Positions 34,999 to 46,300 of a DNA stretch of 64,000 nt are shown piece by piece. The stretch spans positions 285,313 to 349,312 of the forward strand of contig NZ_FQXA01000006.1 in assembly GCF_900129835.1 (NCBI RefSeq). Direction: 5' to 3'. Source of the DNA: Stutzerimonas xanthomarina DSM 18231. GTDB taxonomy: Bacteria; Pseudomonadota; Gammaproteobacteria; Pseudomonadales; Pseudomonadaceae. Under the pieces are notes generated by a model. That model was not told the DNA's origin and made no database searches. It worked only from the letters and a program-made list of their open reading frames with translations. Position numbers and translations under genes: made by a program. Numbering within the stretch: position 1 is the first letter of the stretch; each line of letters starts with the position of its first letter.

Positions 34999-36342
34999 AT
35001 GCTACGCACTCCCGTCTGGGCTACCGCCAGCCTTCTGGCTGTCGCCATTTCACTCGCTGGTTGCGGCGAAGACAAAGCACCGGCAGAACAGGCCGCTGCC
35101 CCGCAAGCTGCCACCACCCAGAGCGAACCGGCACCGGCTGCCCAAGAGACCGTGAACAGCGAAGCCGCGCAGGCGGTGGTCAAGCACTACGCCGATATTG
35201 CACATGCGGTCTTCAGCGATGCGCACAGCGCCGCTCTGAAACTGCAGGATGCCGTGGACGCTCTCCTGGCCGATCCGACCGAAGAAACCCTGCAAGCGGC
35301 CAAAGCGGCATGGATCGCCGCTCGCGTTCCGTATATGCAGAGCGAAGTGTTCCGCTTCGGCAACCCGGTCGTCGACGAGTGGGAAGGTCAGCTCAACGCC
35401 TGGCCGTTGGACGAAGGCATGATCGACTACGTCAAGGGTGACTATCAGCACGCCCTGGGCAACCCTGGCGCCACTGCCAACATCATTGCCAACAAAGAGC
35501 TGCAGATTGGCGAAGACAAGATCGACGTCAGCGAGATCACCGGAGAGAAGCTTGCCAGCCTTAACGAACTGGCCGGCTCCGAAGCCAACGTCGCCACTGG
35601 CTACCATGCCATCGAGTTTCTGCTCTGGGGTCAGGACCTGAACGGCACCAACGCCGGCGCTGGCGAACGTCCGGTGAGTGACTTCATCGAAGGCGAAGGC
35701 TGCACCGGCGACAATTGCGACCGCCGTCGCGCCTTCCTAAAGGCCGCCACCGAACTGCTGATCAGCGACCTCGAAGAAATGGTCGGCGAGTGGAAAGCCG
35801 GCGTCGCCGACAACTACCGCGCCAGCCTGGAAAAAGAGTCGGCCGAAAACGGACTGCGCAAGATGTTCTTCGGCATGGGTAGCCTGTCGTTGGGCGAGCT
35901 GGCTGGTGAGCGCATGAAGGTCGCGTTGGAAGCCAACTCGCCGGAAGACGAACACGACTGCTTCAGCGACAACACGCACAACTCGCATTACTACAACGCT
36001 AAAGGCATTCGTAACGTCTACCTCGGCGAGTACGAACGCATCGACGGCAGCAAGATGACCGGCCCAAGCCTGGCATCGCTGGTGGAGGGCACTGCGCCTG
36101 AGGTCAACAGCACCCTGAAGACCGACCTGGAAACCACCGAAGCCAAACTGCGCGTGCTGGTCGAAAGCGCCGAAAATGGCGAGGCCTTTGACCAGTTGAT
36201 CGGCCCGGACAACAGCGAAGGCCAGGAAAAGGTTCGTGCTGCAATCGCTGCGCTGGTCCAGCAGACCGGCTCGATCGAGAAGGCAGCTGGTGCTCTGGGC
36301 ATCAGCGACCTGAACCCGGACACCGCTGACCACGAGTTCTGA
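34999..36342 (+). CDS. Imelysin-family lipoprotein (IrpA-like), iron-regulated
   Basis: The 447-residue protein is a lipoprotein (lipobox SLAGC, C22) followed by an acidic, alanine-rich linker and an imelysin domain. The family motif GxHxxE is present as GYHAIEFLLWGQD (H203). Imelysin proteins are periplasmic or outer-membrane-attached and belong to iron-uptake loci; the bound ligand is not known. A probable Fur box lies upstream. It is the first of four genes in one direction (imelysin, di-heme oxidoreductase, imelysin, DUF1513 protein). It is well expressed by the look of its codon use, and of normal length. Confidence 0.9.
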   Translation: MLRTPVWATASLLAVAISLAGCGEDKAPAEQAAAPQAATTQSEPAPAAQETVNSEAAQAVVKHYADIAHAVFSDAHSAALKLQDAVDALLADPTEETLQAAKAAWIAARVPYMQSEVFRFGNPVVDEWEGQLNAWPLDEGMIDYVKGDYQHALGNPGATANIIANKELQIGEDKIDVSEITGEKLASLNELAGSEANVATGYHAIEFLLWGQDLNGTNAGAGERPVSDFIEGEGCTGDNCDRRRAFLKAATELLISDLEEMVGEWKAGVADNYRASLEKESAENGLRKMFFGMGSLSLGELAGERMKVALEANSPEDEHDCFSDNTHNSHYYNAKGIRNVYLGEYERIDGSKMTGPSLASLVEGTAPEVNSTLKTDLETTEAKLRVLVESAENGEAFDQLIGPDNSEGQEKVRAAIAALVQQTGSIEKAAGALGISDLNPDTADHEF

Positions 36343-36438
36343 TACAGCGCCCTGGGAGCGGTGCAATGCCGCTCCCTCTGGCACCGATACACCCTCCCCC
36401 GGGCTTCGTTGCTCGATTGGCCAACCGGCCTACCGCTA

Positions 36439-36457
36439 AATGCAAATTGCTCTTATT
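36439..36457. promoter_or_regulatory. Possible second Fur box before the di-heme oxidoreductase gene
   Basis: AATGCAAATTGCTCTTATT shares its left half (AATGCAAAT) with the stronger site at 34907, but its right half is weaker. It lies 54-72 bases before the gene. Confidence 0.3.
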
Positions 36458-36510
36458 CAAACACTCGTAGCCTGCTAAGATTGCCGACCTTTGAAAGGCT
36501 CAGGTTACCG

Positions 36511-37926
36511 ATGCGTCCGTTTTACTTCCCTGTCGTTGCACTGCTGCTGGCCTTGGGCCTGAGCGCTTGCGACGAAAACCCGCCGCGCTTTGAACAGGCA
36601 GAATCAGGCGAGGCGCTTTCCGGTGGCAGCACCACGGTCATCAAGTCCGACCAGAATGCCTTCTCGATGCCATCCGCCAACCTGTCACCGATGCGCCGGC
36701 TGGACTTTAGCGTCGGCAACAGTTTCTTCCGCAACCCTTGGGTTATCGCGCCCTCCTCGACGACGGCACGAGACGGTCTTGGTCCGCTGATCAACACCAA
36801 CGGCTGCCAGAACTGCCACATCAAGGACGGCCGTGGGCATCCGGCGGAAGCCGAGCGCGGCAACGCCGTGTCGATGCTGGTGCGCCTGTCGATCCCGGCA
36901 GGCGAGGCGCACGCCGAGGTGGTCCGTCAGCGAGGCATCGCGCCTGAGCCCACTTATGGCGGCCAACTACAGGACATGGCGATTCCTGGCGTCGCACCCG
37001 AAGGCAAGGTTCGTCTCAGCTACAGCACCCATACCGAACGCTTCGCTGATGGCTTCGAAGTCGAACTACGAACGCCGCAACTGAAAATTACCGACCTGGG
37101 CTACGGCCCGATGCATCCCGACACGCTGTTCTCGATCCGTGTGGCGCCGGCAATGGTCGGCCTCGGGCTGCTGGAAGCGATTCCGGAAGCGGCGATACTC
37201 GCCAACGCCGACCCGGACGACCGCAACGATGATGGCATCTCCGGGCGCCCGAACCGGGTATTCGATCAGATTACCCGTGAAACGGCGCTGGGCCGCTTCG
37301 GCTGGAAAGCCGGACAGCCGAATCTGAACCAGCAGAACGCTGACGCTTTCTTCAATGACATGGGCCTGACGACCAGCCTGCTGTCCGGCAGCAGCTGCAC
37401 GCAAGCACAGACGGACTGCCTGGCGATGCCCGACGGCGGCAAGACCGAAGTCAGCGACCATATCCTGTCGCTGGTGCTGTTCTATTCGCGCAACCTTGGC
37501 GTGCCGGCTCGGCGTAATGTGGACGACCCGCAGGTCCTGGCGGGCAAGACGCTGTTCCATCGCGCGGGTTGCCAGAGCTGTCACGTCCCCAAATTCACCA
37601 CCGGCGATGCCGCCGAGCCCGAACTCGCCAATCAGGTGATCCGCCCTTACACCGACCTGCTGCTGCATGACCTGGGCGAAGGGCTTGCCGATCATCGCCC
37701 GGAATTCGAGGCCACAGGGCGGGAATGGCGCACCCCGCCTCTCTGGGGCCTCGGCATGACCGAGACTGTCAGCGGGCATACCCAACTGCTGCATGACGGT
37801 CGCGCCCGCAATCCGCTCGAAGCCATACTCTGGCACGGCGGCGAAGCAGAGCGCGCCAAGCAGACCGTGCTTGGCTTCGACAGCGACGAGCGCAGCGCCC
37901 TGCTGGCTTTTCTCGGGTCCCTTTAA
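36511..37926 (+). CDS. Di-heme oxidoreductase (DHOR) family lipoprotein
   Basis: The 471-residue protein has a lipobox (LGLSAC, C20) and two heme c sites, CQNCH (99-103) and CQSCH (354-358), in the arrangement of the so-called thiol oxidoreductase or DHOR family, related to bacterial cytochrome c peroxidases. It should be periplasmic and lipid-anchored, handling electrons rather than thiols. In pseudomonads it is always grouped with imelysin genes, suggesting redox chemistry on iron during uptake. ATG 36511 gives the signal peptide; the frame is open further upstream. It ends 41 bases before the second imelysin gene. Confidence 0.9.
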   Translation: MRPFYFPVVALLLALGLSACDENPPRFEQAESGEALSGGSTTVIKSDQNAFSMPSANLSPMRRLDFSVGNSFFRNPWVIAPSSTTARDGLGPLINTNGCQNCHIKDGRGHPAEAERGNAVSMLVRLSIPAGEAHAEVVRQRGIAPEPTYGGQLQDMAIPGVAPEGKVRLSYSTHTERFADGFEVELRTPQLKITDLGYGPMHPDTLFSIRVAPAMVGLGLLEAIPEAAILANADPDDRNDDGISGRPNRVFDQITRETALGRFGWKAGQPNLNQQNADAFFNDMGLTTSLLSGSSCTQAQTDCLAMPDGGKTEVSDHILSLVLFYSRNLGVPARRNVDDPQVLAGKTLFHRAGCQSCHVPKFTTGDAAEPELANQVIRPYTDLLLHDLGEGLADHRPEFEATGREWRTPPLWGLGMTETVSGHTQLLHDGRARNPLEAILWHGGEAERAKQTVLGFDSDERSALLAFLGSL

Positions 37927-37967
37927 TGCCGAGCCAGACGCACCCTTGCCCAGCCCTGAGGAGCACT

Positions 37968-39041
37968 ATGTACCCCAACCGTATCTCCCGTGCCGCCACC
38001 GCCACTGCACTGGGCCTGCTACTAAGCGCCTGTGCGCCATCCGATCCGTACCAGGAGACAAGCCAGGCGCTGACCAACGAGGTCCTGCTACCGGCTTATA
38101 CCGACTGGGCTGAAGCCAACCGCCGCATGGCAGCCAGCAGCATCGCCTTCTGCGCTGACAATGAGGAATTGGACGATGCGCGCCAGGCGTTCCTGCACGC
38201 GCAGCTCGCGTGGGCGGGCTTGCAGCCCTTGCTGATAGGACCGATGGGTGAAGGCAACCGGGCCTGGCAAGTGCAGTTCTGGCCAGACAAGAAGAACCTG
38301 GTCGGCCGGCAGGTCACCACACTGCTGAAAAGAAAGCCACAGCTGACCCAGGCCGACCTCGAAAATGGCAGTGTCGTCCTGCAGGGCTTGTCTGCTTATG
38401 AATATGTGCTCTACGACAAAGCCGTAGACCTGACCGATAGCGCGACCAAAGCGCGTTATTGCCCGCTACTGGAAGCCATCGGTGAGCATCAACAGAAGCT
38501 CGCCGCCGATATCGTGCAGGCCTGGGAAGCCGAGGACGGCATGGCCGCCCAGTTGAGTGAGTTTCCCAACGAGCGCTACGCAGAATCAGCCGAAGCGATT
38601 GCCGATTTGCTACGGGTCCAGGTCACCGCACTGGACGGTCTAAAGAAGAAGCTCGGCGCACCGCTTGGTCGTCAGAGCAAGGGCTTCCCGCAGCCATTCC
38701 AGGCCGAAGCTTGGCGCAGCGACGCTACGCTTCCCAGTATCGATGCCGCACTCGCCGGCGCCGAACGGCTCTGGCTGGGCACCGATGGAAACGGGTTGAA
38801 AGCGCTGGTGCCGGCCGAGCAGGCTGAGCTGGCCAAGCGCATCGACGTTGCCTACGAAACAACGCGCCAGCATCTGGTGGACATCATGCTGCCGTTCAGC
38901 GAGTTGATCGCTGACGAAGCCGGTCGGACGCGTCTCGATGCGCTGTATCAGGACATCGATGCCTTGCACCGCCTGCACCAGACCGAACTGGCGCGCGCTC
39001 TTGGGGTGCAGATCGGCTTCAACGCTCACGACGGAGACTGA
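37968..39041 (+). CDS. Second imelysin-family lipoprotein
   Basis: The 357-residue lipoprotein (LLLSAC, C22) has an imelysin domain with LPAYTDWAEANRRM and AQLAWAGLQPLLIGPMGEG. The GxHxxE motif of the first imelysin appears here as GLSAYEYVLY, where serine replaces histidine, so metal or ligand binding may differ. ATG 37968 has GAGGAG at 37958-37963 and gives a proper signal sequence. The DUF1513 gene starts 2 bases after its stop, so the two are tightly coupled. Same iron-linked operon. Confidence 0.88.
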   Translation: MYPNRISRAATATALGLLLSACAPSDPYQETSQALTNEVLLPAYTDWAEANRRMAASSIAFCADNEELDDARQAFLHAQLAWAGLQPLLIGPMGEGNRAWQVQFWPDKKNLVGRQVTTLLKRKPQLTQADLENGSVVLQGLSAYEYVLYDKAVDLTDSATKARYCPLLEAIGEHQQKLAADIVQAWEAEDGMAAQLSEFPNERYAESAEAIADLLRVQVTALDGLKKKLGAPLGRQSKGFPQPFQAEAWRSDATLPSIDAALAGAERLWLGTDGNGLKALVPAEQAELAKRIDVAYETTRQHLVDIMLPFSELIADEAGRTRLDALYQDIDALHRLHQTELARALGVQIGFNAHDGD

Positions 39042-39043
39042 TC

Positions 39044-40138
39044 ATGAAACGTCGTGCTTTCCTGGGTCTCGGCAGCGCACTGGTGGCCGCTTCAGCCGTC
39101 GGCGGCTGGACGTTGACGCATCAAACCGAACAACCGCTGCTGCTGTCGGCACGTAACGATGCCGATGGTCGTCACTATGCGGTCGGCTACCGCCTCGACG
39201 GTAGCCAGGTCTTTGCCACGCCCGTCGCCGAGCGCTGTCACGATGTCTACGCGCACCCGCACCTGCCGCTCGCCGTATTCGTCGGACGCCGCCCAAGCCG
39301 TGAAAGCTATCTGATCGATAGCCGTGACGGGGCGCTGCTGCAAGTACTGGCGTCACCACCTGATCGTCATTTCTATGGGCACGGTGTCTTCCACGCCAGT
39401 GGCGACTGGTTCTACACCACCGAGAACGACACCGCCGAAGCCGGCCGCGGTGTACTCGGGGTCTACCGTGTCGAGAACCGCCAATTGGTGCGTAGCGGTG
39501 AGCATTCCACCTACGGTATCGGCCCGCATCAACTGCTGTGGATGCCCGATGGCGAGACGCTGGTAGTCGCCAACGGCGGAATCCGCACCGAAGCCGACAG
39601 CCGTCAGATGATGAATCTGCACGCCATGGAGCCCAGTCTGGTGATGTTGCGCCGCGATGGCACCTTGATCAGCAAGGAACAGCTGCCCGAGCAGATGAAC
39701 AGCGTGCGTCACCTGGCAGTCGCAGCCGACGGCACCGTGGTGTCCGGCCAGCAGTATGAAGGCGACCCAATGGATCGGGTGCCGTTGCTCGCAATCAAGC
39801 GCCCCGGCCAGGCATTCCAGGCGTTCCCGCTGGGCGAAGCGCAACGCCAAACCATGAACCAGTACACCGCCAGTCTGGCGATCAACGACACCCTTCGCTT
39901 GCTTGCCGTGACGGCTCCACGCGGCAACAAGGTATTCATTTGGGACCTGGACACAGCGGCGCTGCGCGAGGAAATCCATCTGCCGGATTGTGCCGGCGTC
40001 GCGGCAGTCAAAGAAGGCTTTGTGGTCAGCTCCGGTCAGGGCCGCTGCCGCCTTGTCGACTGCACCGGCAAGGTGTTCGTCAGCACCCCTCTGCTGCTAC
40101 CCGCAGGGCTCTGGGACAATCATCTGCGCTTGGTCTGA
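39044..40138 (+). CDS. DUF1513 periplasmic protein, probable beta-propeller
   Basis: The 364-residue protein begins MKRRAFLGLGSALVAASAVG, a Tat-like or Sec signal (the KRRAFLG pattern matches the Tat motif loosely). The rest alternates short beta strands with GHGVFHASGDWFYTTENDT and GIGPHQLLWMPDGETLVVAN, like a seven-bladed propeller. DUF1513 proteins close imelysin/DHOR operons in pseudomonads; no activity is known. Export by Tat would suit a folded, perhaps metal-bearing protein. Confidence 0.85.
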   Translation: MKRRAFLGLGSALVAASAVGGWTLTHQTEQPLLLSARNDADGRHYAVGYRLDGSQVFATPVAERCHDVYAHPHLPLAVFVGRRPSRESYLIDSRDGALLQVLASPPDRHFYGHGVFHASGDWFYTTENDTAEAGRGVLGVYRVENRQLVRSGEHSTYGIGPHQLLWMPDGETLVVANGGIRTEADSRQMMNLHAMEPSLVMLRRDGTLISKEQLPEQMNSVRHLAVAADGTVVSGQQYEGDPMDRVPLLAIKRPGQAFQAFPLGEAQRQTMNQYTASLAINDTLRLLAVTAPRGNKVFIWDLDTAALREEIHLPDCAGVAAVKEGFVVSSGQGRCRLVDCTGKVFVSTPLLLPAGLWDNHLRLV

Positions 40139-40252
40139 AAGCGTTCAAGTATCGAAGAAAACGGCCGAAAAGCCGGCGAGCAAACAGTCTCCATGACTGT
40201 TTGTAAAACTTGCCAGTCGCGCAAGTGCATCCCCTCGATATGAGAACACCAG

Positions 40253-41878
40253 ATGTTCCTGAAAAAATCCCTTCGTGCTCAGTTACTGGCGCTGATTGGC
40301 GCCAGTTTGCTGCTGATGCTGGTCATCGCGCTGGCCAGTTTTTCCTTTCTCTCCGACGAAATAGGCGCATACCAGCGTCTTCTCAAAGGGCCGATCGAAG
40401 CCTCACGTCTCATCGATCAATCCAACCTTGAGTTCAAAGTGCAGGTTCAAGAGTGGAAAAACGTATTGCTGCGCGGTCGATCGCCGGAGAGCCTGGACAA
40501 ATACTGGCAAAGCTTCGAAAAACAGGAACGTGAAGTTCAGGCATTGTTGGGCAAGCTTGTACAGGCCAGCCAAGGTAACCCCGCCCTGGCCGCACAGATT
40601 CAGCGCCTGCGTGACGAACATCTGAAGCTCGGCACCGCCTATCGCACTGGTCGTGATGCGTTCATCGGGGCGGATGGTGACCCGGCTGCGGGCGACGCGG
40701 CTGTCAAAGGCATCGACCGTGAAACCAGCGAGCAGCTTAGTGCGCTAGTGGTACAACTTCGCGATTCGGCCCTCAGCCACTCGGCAACCATCAGTCAGGC
40801 CGCAGACCGGACCATTATCCTTGGATCGCTGATCATGCTTACCGCCGGTGTGTTGATTGGCCTGCTCAGCGCCTGGCTGGTCAATCGTAAACTGGTCAAT
40901 CCGATCCGCCATCTGATCGATCATGTTGCGAATCTCAGCCAGGGCAATTTCAAAGAGCGTGTGGATGCCAGTCGCGCCGATGAACTGGGCCGCCTTGCGG
41001 GAGCCGCCAATGTGTTACGCGACTTCCTCGCGGATACCTTTGCCCGCCTGCAGCGCAGCACATCGGATCTGGACAGTGCCAGCGGGGAGCTCAATGCCAT
41101 TGCGGTCCTGATGGGACAAGGTACTCGCGAGCAGTTTTCCCGAACCGATCAGGTGGCCACGGCAATGCACGAGATGTCCGCCACCGCGCAAGAAGTCGCA
41201 CGCCATGCCGCCGATGCTGCGCGCGCCGCGGATGCAGCCGATCAGTCAGCGCAACAAGGCGAGACCATGATGCGCTCTACTATCCAGACGATTACCCACA
41301 TGCGCGGCGAGATCAGTAACACCGCCAGCGTGATCCGCCGGCTGGAGGCCGACAGCGGGCGCATCGGCAAGGTGCTGGAAGTGATTCGCGGGATCGCCGA
41401 CCAGACCAACCTGCTCGCGCTGAACGCCGCTATCGAAGCCGCCCGAGCCGGCGATGCAGGCCGCGGTTTTGCCGTGGTAGCGGATGAGGTGCGTACGCTG
41501 GCCAAACGTACCGCGGATTCCACAGCAGAAATCCATCAGATCATCGACACGGTACAGACGGGCGCGGTGGATGCCGTACGGGCGATCGAAAACGGTCAGG
41601 CCCGCAGCGATGAAGGTGTCGAACAAGTCACGGAAGCCGGTGGCATGCTGCAACGCATCACCCTGGAGGTCGAGGCGATCCGTGATATGAACCGACAGAT
41701 CGCCACGGCTGCCGAGGAGCAAACGTCCGTGGCCGAAGACATTTCGCGCAACCTCACCGAAATCACCGCCATCGCCACGACCAACCAGGACAACGTCGAG
41801 CGCACCGAGAAGGCCAGCCAGAATCTGCATGGGCTCTCCGCTCAGCTCAGCGAAGTCACTCACCGCTTGGCGGGCTGA
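40253..41878 (+). CDS. Methyl-accepting chemotaxis protein
   Basis: The 541-residue receptor has two membrane segments (about 11-31 and 184-207) around a periplasmic domain of about 150 helical residues, probably a four-helix-bundle sensor. HAMP and a signalling hairpin with [20 protein letters not shown] follow. No C-terminal CheR-tethering pentapeptide is seen. It starts 114 bases after the DUF1513 gene and is probably a separate unit. Ligand unknown. The gap 41879-42173 downstream holds a GC hairpin near 41896 but nothing else clear. Confidence 0.88.
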   Translation: MFLKKSLRAQLLALIGASLLLMLVIALASFSFLSDEIGAYQRLLKGPIEASRLIDQSNLEFKVQVQEWKNVLLRGRSPESLDKYWQSFEKQEREVQALLGKLVQASQGNPALAAQIQRLRDEHLKLGTAYRTGRDAFIGADGDPAAGDAAVKGIDRETSEQLSALVVQLRDSALSHSATISQAADRTIILGSLIMLTAGVLIGLLSAWLVNRKLVNPIRHLIDHVANLSQGNFKERVDASRADELGRLAGAANVLRDFLADTFARLQRSTSDLDSASGELNAIAVLMGQGTREQFSRTDQVATAMHEMSATAQEVARHAADAARAADAADQSAQQGETMMRSTIQTITHMRGEISNTASVIRRLEADSGRIGKVLEVIRGIADQTNLLALNAAIEAARAGDAGRGFAVVADEVRTLAKRTADSTAEIHQIIDTVQTGAVDAVRAIENGQARSDEGVEQVTEAGGMLQRITLEVEAIRDMNRQIATAAEEQTSVAEDISRNLTEITAIATTNQDNVERTEKASQNLHGLSAQLSEVTHRLAG

Positions 41879-42173
41879 CCTCAAACCAACTGAAAGGCCC
41901 TGCCCACGCGGGGCCGTAAGCGCATTCGACACAACTGCCTGGCGCGCAAAGAGCGCTGTGAACGCCACCGTTTCCTGACCCTCGGCAGAGCCTGATATCA
42001 CGCTTTACTTGCATTCGGTTCGCAGCTAACGTCCATTCTCCCTCTACTGCAGGGCTTGAATCACAACGCCACGATTGGTGCATAACAGCGCTAGTGGTGG
42101 CTTGCGTATTCGATACGGCTGCGTCGTTCCATAGCCATGGTCAGCCGGCTCATTACTCCAAGGAATACGGAAA

Positions 42174-43316
42174 ATGTTGCGCCGCATGCTGCTGATGCTT
42201 GGCGCGGTGATCGTCATGGTATTGATCCTAGCCGCCCTCAAGTTCAACTCGATCTACTCACAGATCCAACAATTCAAGGCGCCGAAGCCGCCGGTCAACG
42301 TCGAGGTCGTCACCTCCAGCACGGAGCCCTGGCAGAGCCGACTGCCGGCCGTTGGCACGCTTACCGCATCGCAGGGCATCGACCTTTCGGTGGAGATTGC
42401 CGGCACCATCAGCGACGTGCAGTTCCGCTCGGGCGAAAAAGTGCGGCAGGGGCAGCCCATCGTGCTGCTCGACAGCGAGATCGAACAGGCGAGCCTGGCC
42501 GCCGCGGAAGCGGATCTGCATCTGGCAAAGGTGGAATTTCAACGAGCACGCAGCCTGATCGAGGGAAAGGCTATTTCGCGCAGCGAGTTCGATCGGCTCA
42601 ATGCCCAGTCGCAGAAAGCCGACGCCACGGTCGCGCAACTGAAGGCCAGCCTGGCGAAAAAGCGCATTCTGGCACCCTTCTCTGGGACCATCGGGATCCG
42701 TCAGGTTGACGTCGGTGACTATGTCGCAGCCGGCACGCCGATTGCCACGCTGCAAGACCTGTCGACGTTGTTCGTCGACTTCTACCTGGCCGAACAACAC
42801 GTGCCCTTGCTCGCCATCGATCAACCCGTGCGCGTGCAGGTAGCCGCTTTCCCCGGTGAGCAGTTTGACGGCCGCATCGTCGCCCTGAACCCCAAGGTCG
42901 AGGTCACCACCCGCAACGTGCAGGTCCGCGCGGAGCTGGCCAACCCTGGCGAGCGCCTGCTGCCCGGCATGTTCGCCAATCTGCAGGTGCTGTTGCCCAG
43001 CGAGCAATCCCGGATCGTGGTACCGGAAACCGCGATCACCTACACCCTGTATGGCAATTCGGTATTGGTGGTGAAGGAAGCTCAGCCTCCCGAACCCGAG
43101 GAAGGCACCGCGGCGACCGAGAGCGACGAGCCCTATCTGGTTGTCGAGCGGCGCTTCGTCAAAACCGGAGAACGGCGCGACGGTCGTGTGGTAATCCTCG
43201 AGGGACTCGAAGCGGGCAAGCAGGTAGTCATCGCGGGGCAGCTCAAGCTGGACAGCGGCGCCCACGTTGCCATTGCCGAAAAGCGCACCCTCGAGCTCAA
43301 GCCCAAGGCCCGCTGA
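42174..43316 (+). CDS. RND efflux pump periplasmic adaptor (membrane fusion protein)
   Basis: The 380-residue protein has an N-terminal membrane anchor (about 5-22), a lipoyl/beta-barrel core (EIAGTISDVQFRSGEKVRQG, RILAPFSGTIGIRQVDVGDY) and a short coiled coil between them. It links the inner membrane pump encoded next to an outer membrane channel. The 27-base gap to the RND gene shows an operon. It resembles MexH/AcrA-type adaptors with the short hairpin. No regulator or outer membrane factor gene is adjacent, so the pump must borrow a TolC/OprM-type channel encoded elsewhere. Confidence 0.9.
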   Translation: MLRRMLLMLGAVIVMVLILAALKFNSIYSQIQQFKAPKPPVNVEVVTSSTEPWQSRLPAVGTLTASQGIDLSVEIAGTISDVQFRSGEKVRQGQPIVLLDSEIEQASLAAAEADLHLAKVEFQRARSLIEGKAISRSEFDRLNAQSQKADATVAQLKASLAKKRILAPFSGTIGIRQVDVGDYVAAGTPIATLQDLSTLFVDFYLAEQHVPLLAIDQPVRVQVAAFPGEQFDGRIVALNPKVEVTTRNVQVRAELANPGERLLPGMFANLQVLLPSEQSRIVVPETAITYTLYGNSVLVVKEAQPPEPEEGTAATESDEPYLVVERRFVKTGERRDGRVVILEGLEAGKQVVIAGQLKLDSGAHVAIAEKRTLELKPKAR

Positions 43317-43343
43317 GACGCCTATTGAAGGGACATAGACCGC

Positions 43344-46300
43344 ATGGCTTTTACCGATCCATTCATTCGCCGTCCGGTACTGGCCAGCGTGATCAGCTTG
43401 CTGCTGGTATTGCTTGGCTTCCAGGCCTTCAACAGCCTGGTGATCCGCCAGTATCCGCAAATGGAAAGCGCGCTGATCACGGTGACCACCGCCTATCCCA
43501 GCGCCAACGCAGAGACGATCCAGGGCTATATCACCCAGCCCCTGCAACAGAGCCTGGCCAGCGCCGAAGGCGTGGACTACATGACATCGGTCAGTCAGCA
43601 GAACGTCTCGATCATCTCTGTCTATGCGCGAATCGGCGCCGATACCGATCGCCTCTATACCGAGCTGCTCAGCCAGGCCAACTCGGTCAAGAACCAGCTG
43701 CCGCAGAACGCCGAAGACCCGGTACTGAACAAGCAGGCGGCCGACTCCACGGCGCTCATGTACATCAGTTTCTACAGCGAACAACTGAGCAACCCGCAGA
43801 TCACCGATTACCTGTCGCGGGTTATCCAGCCAAAGCTGGCTACCCTGCCCGGCATGGCCGAGGCGGAGATTCTCGGCAATCAGGTGTTCGCCATGCGCCT
43901 CTGGCTGGACCCGCTCAAACTCGCCGCGTACGGCCTCTCTGCAAGTGACGTGAACGAGGCAGTGCGCAAGTACAACTTCCTGTCCGCCGCCGGTGAGGTG
44001 AAGGGCCAGTACGTCGTTACCAGCATCAACGCCGACACAGAGCTGCAGACCCCGGAGGCTTTCGCCGCCATCCCTCTGAAGACTCAAGGCGACAGCCGTG
44101 TGCTGCTCGGTGATGTGGCGCGCGTCGAGATGGGCGCAGAAAGCTATAACGCAATCAGCTCGTTCGACGGGATCCCTTCGGTCTATATCGGCGTCAAAGG
44201 CACGCCGAGCGCCAACCCGCTGGATGTCATCAGCGAAGTGCGAGCAGTAATGCCGCAGATCGAATCGCAATTGCCACCCGGCCTCAAAGTCACCATCGCC
44301 TATGACGCTACGCGGTTCATCCAGGCCTCCATCGATGAGGTAGTCAAGACGCTCGCCGAAGCGGTAGTGATCGTCATAGTCGTCATCTTCCTGTTCCTCG
44401 GCTCAGTACGCTCAGTACTGATCCCTGTGGTGACCATCCCGCTCTCGATGATCGGCGTGTTGTTCTTCATGCAGACCATGGGGTATTCGATCAACCTGCT
44501 GACGCTGCTGGCGATGGTGCTGGCGATCGGTCTGGTCGTGGATGACGCCATTGTCGTGGTCGAAAATATCCATCGGCATATCGAGGACGGCAAAACGCCC
44601 TTCCAGGCAGCGATCGACGGCGCCCGGGAAATCGCCATGCCTGTCGTGACCATGACCGTCACACTGGCCGCGGTTTATGCGCCGATCGGCTTTCTGCAAG
44701 GCCTGACCGGGGCTCTGTTTCAGGAATTCGCCCTGACACTGGCCGGTGCCGTGCTGATTTCCGGCGTGGTCGCGCTGACCTTGTCGCCGATGATGTGCTC
44801 GCGCCTGCTGCGCCACGAAGAGAACCCGACCGGCCTGGCACACCGCCTGGACCAACTCTTCGACCGGTTGAAGGCGCGTTATCAGCGTGCCTTGCACGGC
44901 ACACTCAACACACGGCCGGTGGTACTGGTATTCGCATTGATCGTACTCGGGCTGATTCCGCTGCTGCTCAAGTTCACCGAAAGCGAACTGGCGCCAGAGG
45001 AGGACCAGGGCATCATTTTCATGATGGCCAGCGCGCCGCAAACGGCGAACCTTGACTATCTGAATGCCTACACCGATCAGTTTCTGGAAATCTTCAAGTC
45101 GTTTCCCGAGTACTACTCCTGGTTTCAGATCAATGGTTTCAACGGCGTACAAAGCGGGATTGGCGGCTTCCTGATGAAGCCCTGGGACGAACGGGAGCGC
45201 ACCCAGATGGAGGTGCTCCCCGAGGTGCAGGCCAAGATCGACCAGATCCCGGGCCTGCAGGTCTTTGGCTTTAACCTGCCCTCGCTGCCCGGTACCGGTG
45301 AAGGTCTGCCGTTCCAATTCGTCATCAATACCGCTAACGACTACGAGTCGCTGTTACAGGTCACCGAGCGAATCAGAGAGAAGGCCCAGGCTTCCGGCAA
45401 GTTCGCCTTTCTCGATGTAGACCTGGCGTTCGACAAACCGGAAATCGTCGTCGATATCGACCGCGAAAAAGCCGCACAGATGGGCGTCACCATGGAGGAT
45501 CTCGGTGTGACGCTGGCCACGTTGCTGGGTGAAAGCGAGATCAACCGCTTCACCATCGAAGGCCGCAGCTACAAGGTGATCGCCCAGGTGGAGCAGGCCT
45601 ACCGGGACAATCCAGGCTGGCTGAGCAATTACTATGTGAAGAACGATCAGGGCGAGATGCTGCCCCTGTCCACCCTGATCACCGTTCATGACCGCGCCCG
45701 ACCGACCCAGCTGACTCAGTTTCAGCAGCTTAACGCAGCGACCATCCAGGGCTTTCCGATCGTCAGCATGGGCGAGGCCATCGACACGCTGCGCAGCATT
45801 GCGCTGGAGCAGGCACCGCAGGGTTACACCTTTGATTACGCAGGCGCATCTCGCCAGTACATTCAGGAAGGCAACGCGTTGTACACGACCTTTGCGCTCG
45901 CGTTGGCGGTCATCTTTCTCGTGCTAGCAGCACAGTTCGAGAGCTTCCGCGATCCGCTGGTGATCCTGGTAACGGTGCCGCTCTCCGTCTGCGGTGCACT
46001 GGTTCCGCTGTTCCTCGGCCTGTCGAGCATGAACATCTACACCCAGGTGGGGCTGGTGACGCTGATTGGGTTGATCAGCAAGCACGGCATCATGATCGTC
46101 GAGTTCGCCAATCAGTTGCGTCGCGACCAAGGATTGAGCCGTCGTGAAGCGGTTGAGGAAGCCGCCGCGATCCGACTCAGACCGATCTTGATGACAACCG
46201 CGGCGACGGTGTTCGGCATGGTTCCTTTGATCCTGGCCAGCGGTGCAGGAGCGGTCAGTCGCTTTGACATCGGCCTGGTGATCGCCACAGGCATGACCGT

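Noticed and set aside
36361..36510. N-terminal extension of the di-heme oxidoreductase
   Set aside because: It would place 50 unrelated residues before a clear lipoprotein signal peptide and crosses the possible Fur box.
42258..44270. Long open frame (670 codons) on the minus strand across the efflux genes
   Set aside because: It spans the end of one real gene and the start of the next on the other strand and encodes no known domain; a shadow of high-GC coding sequence.
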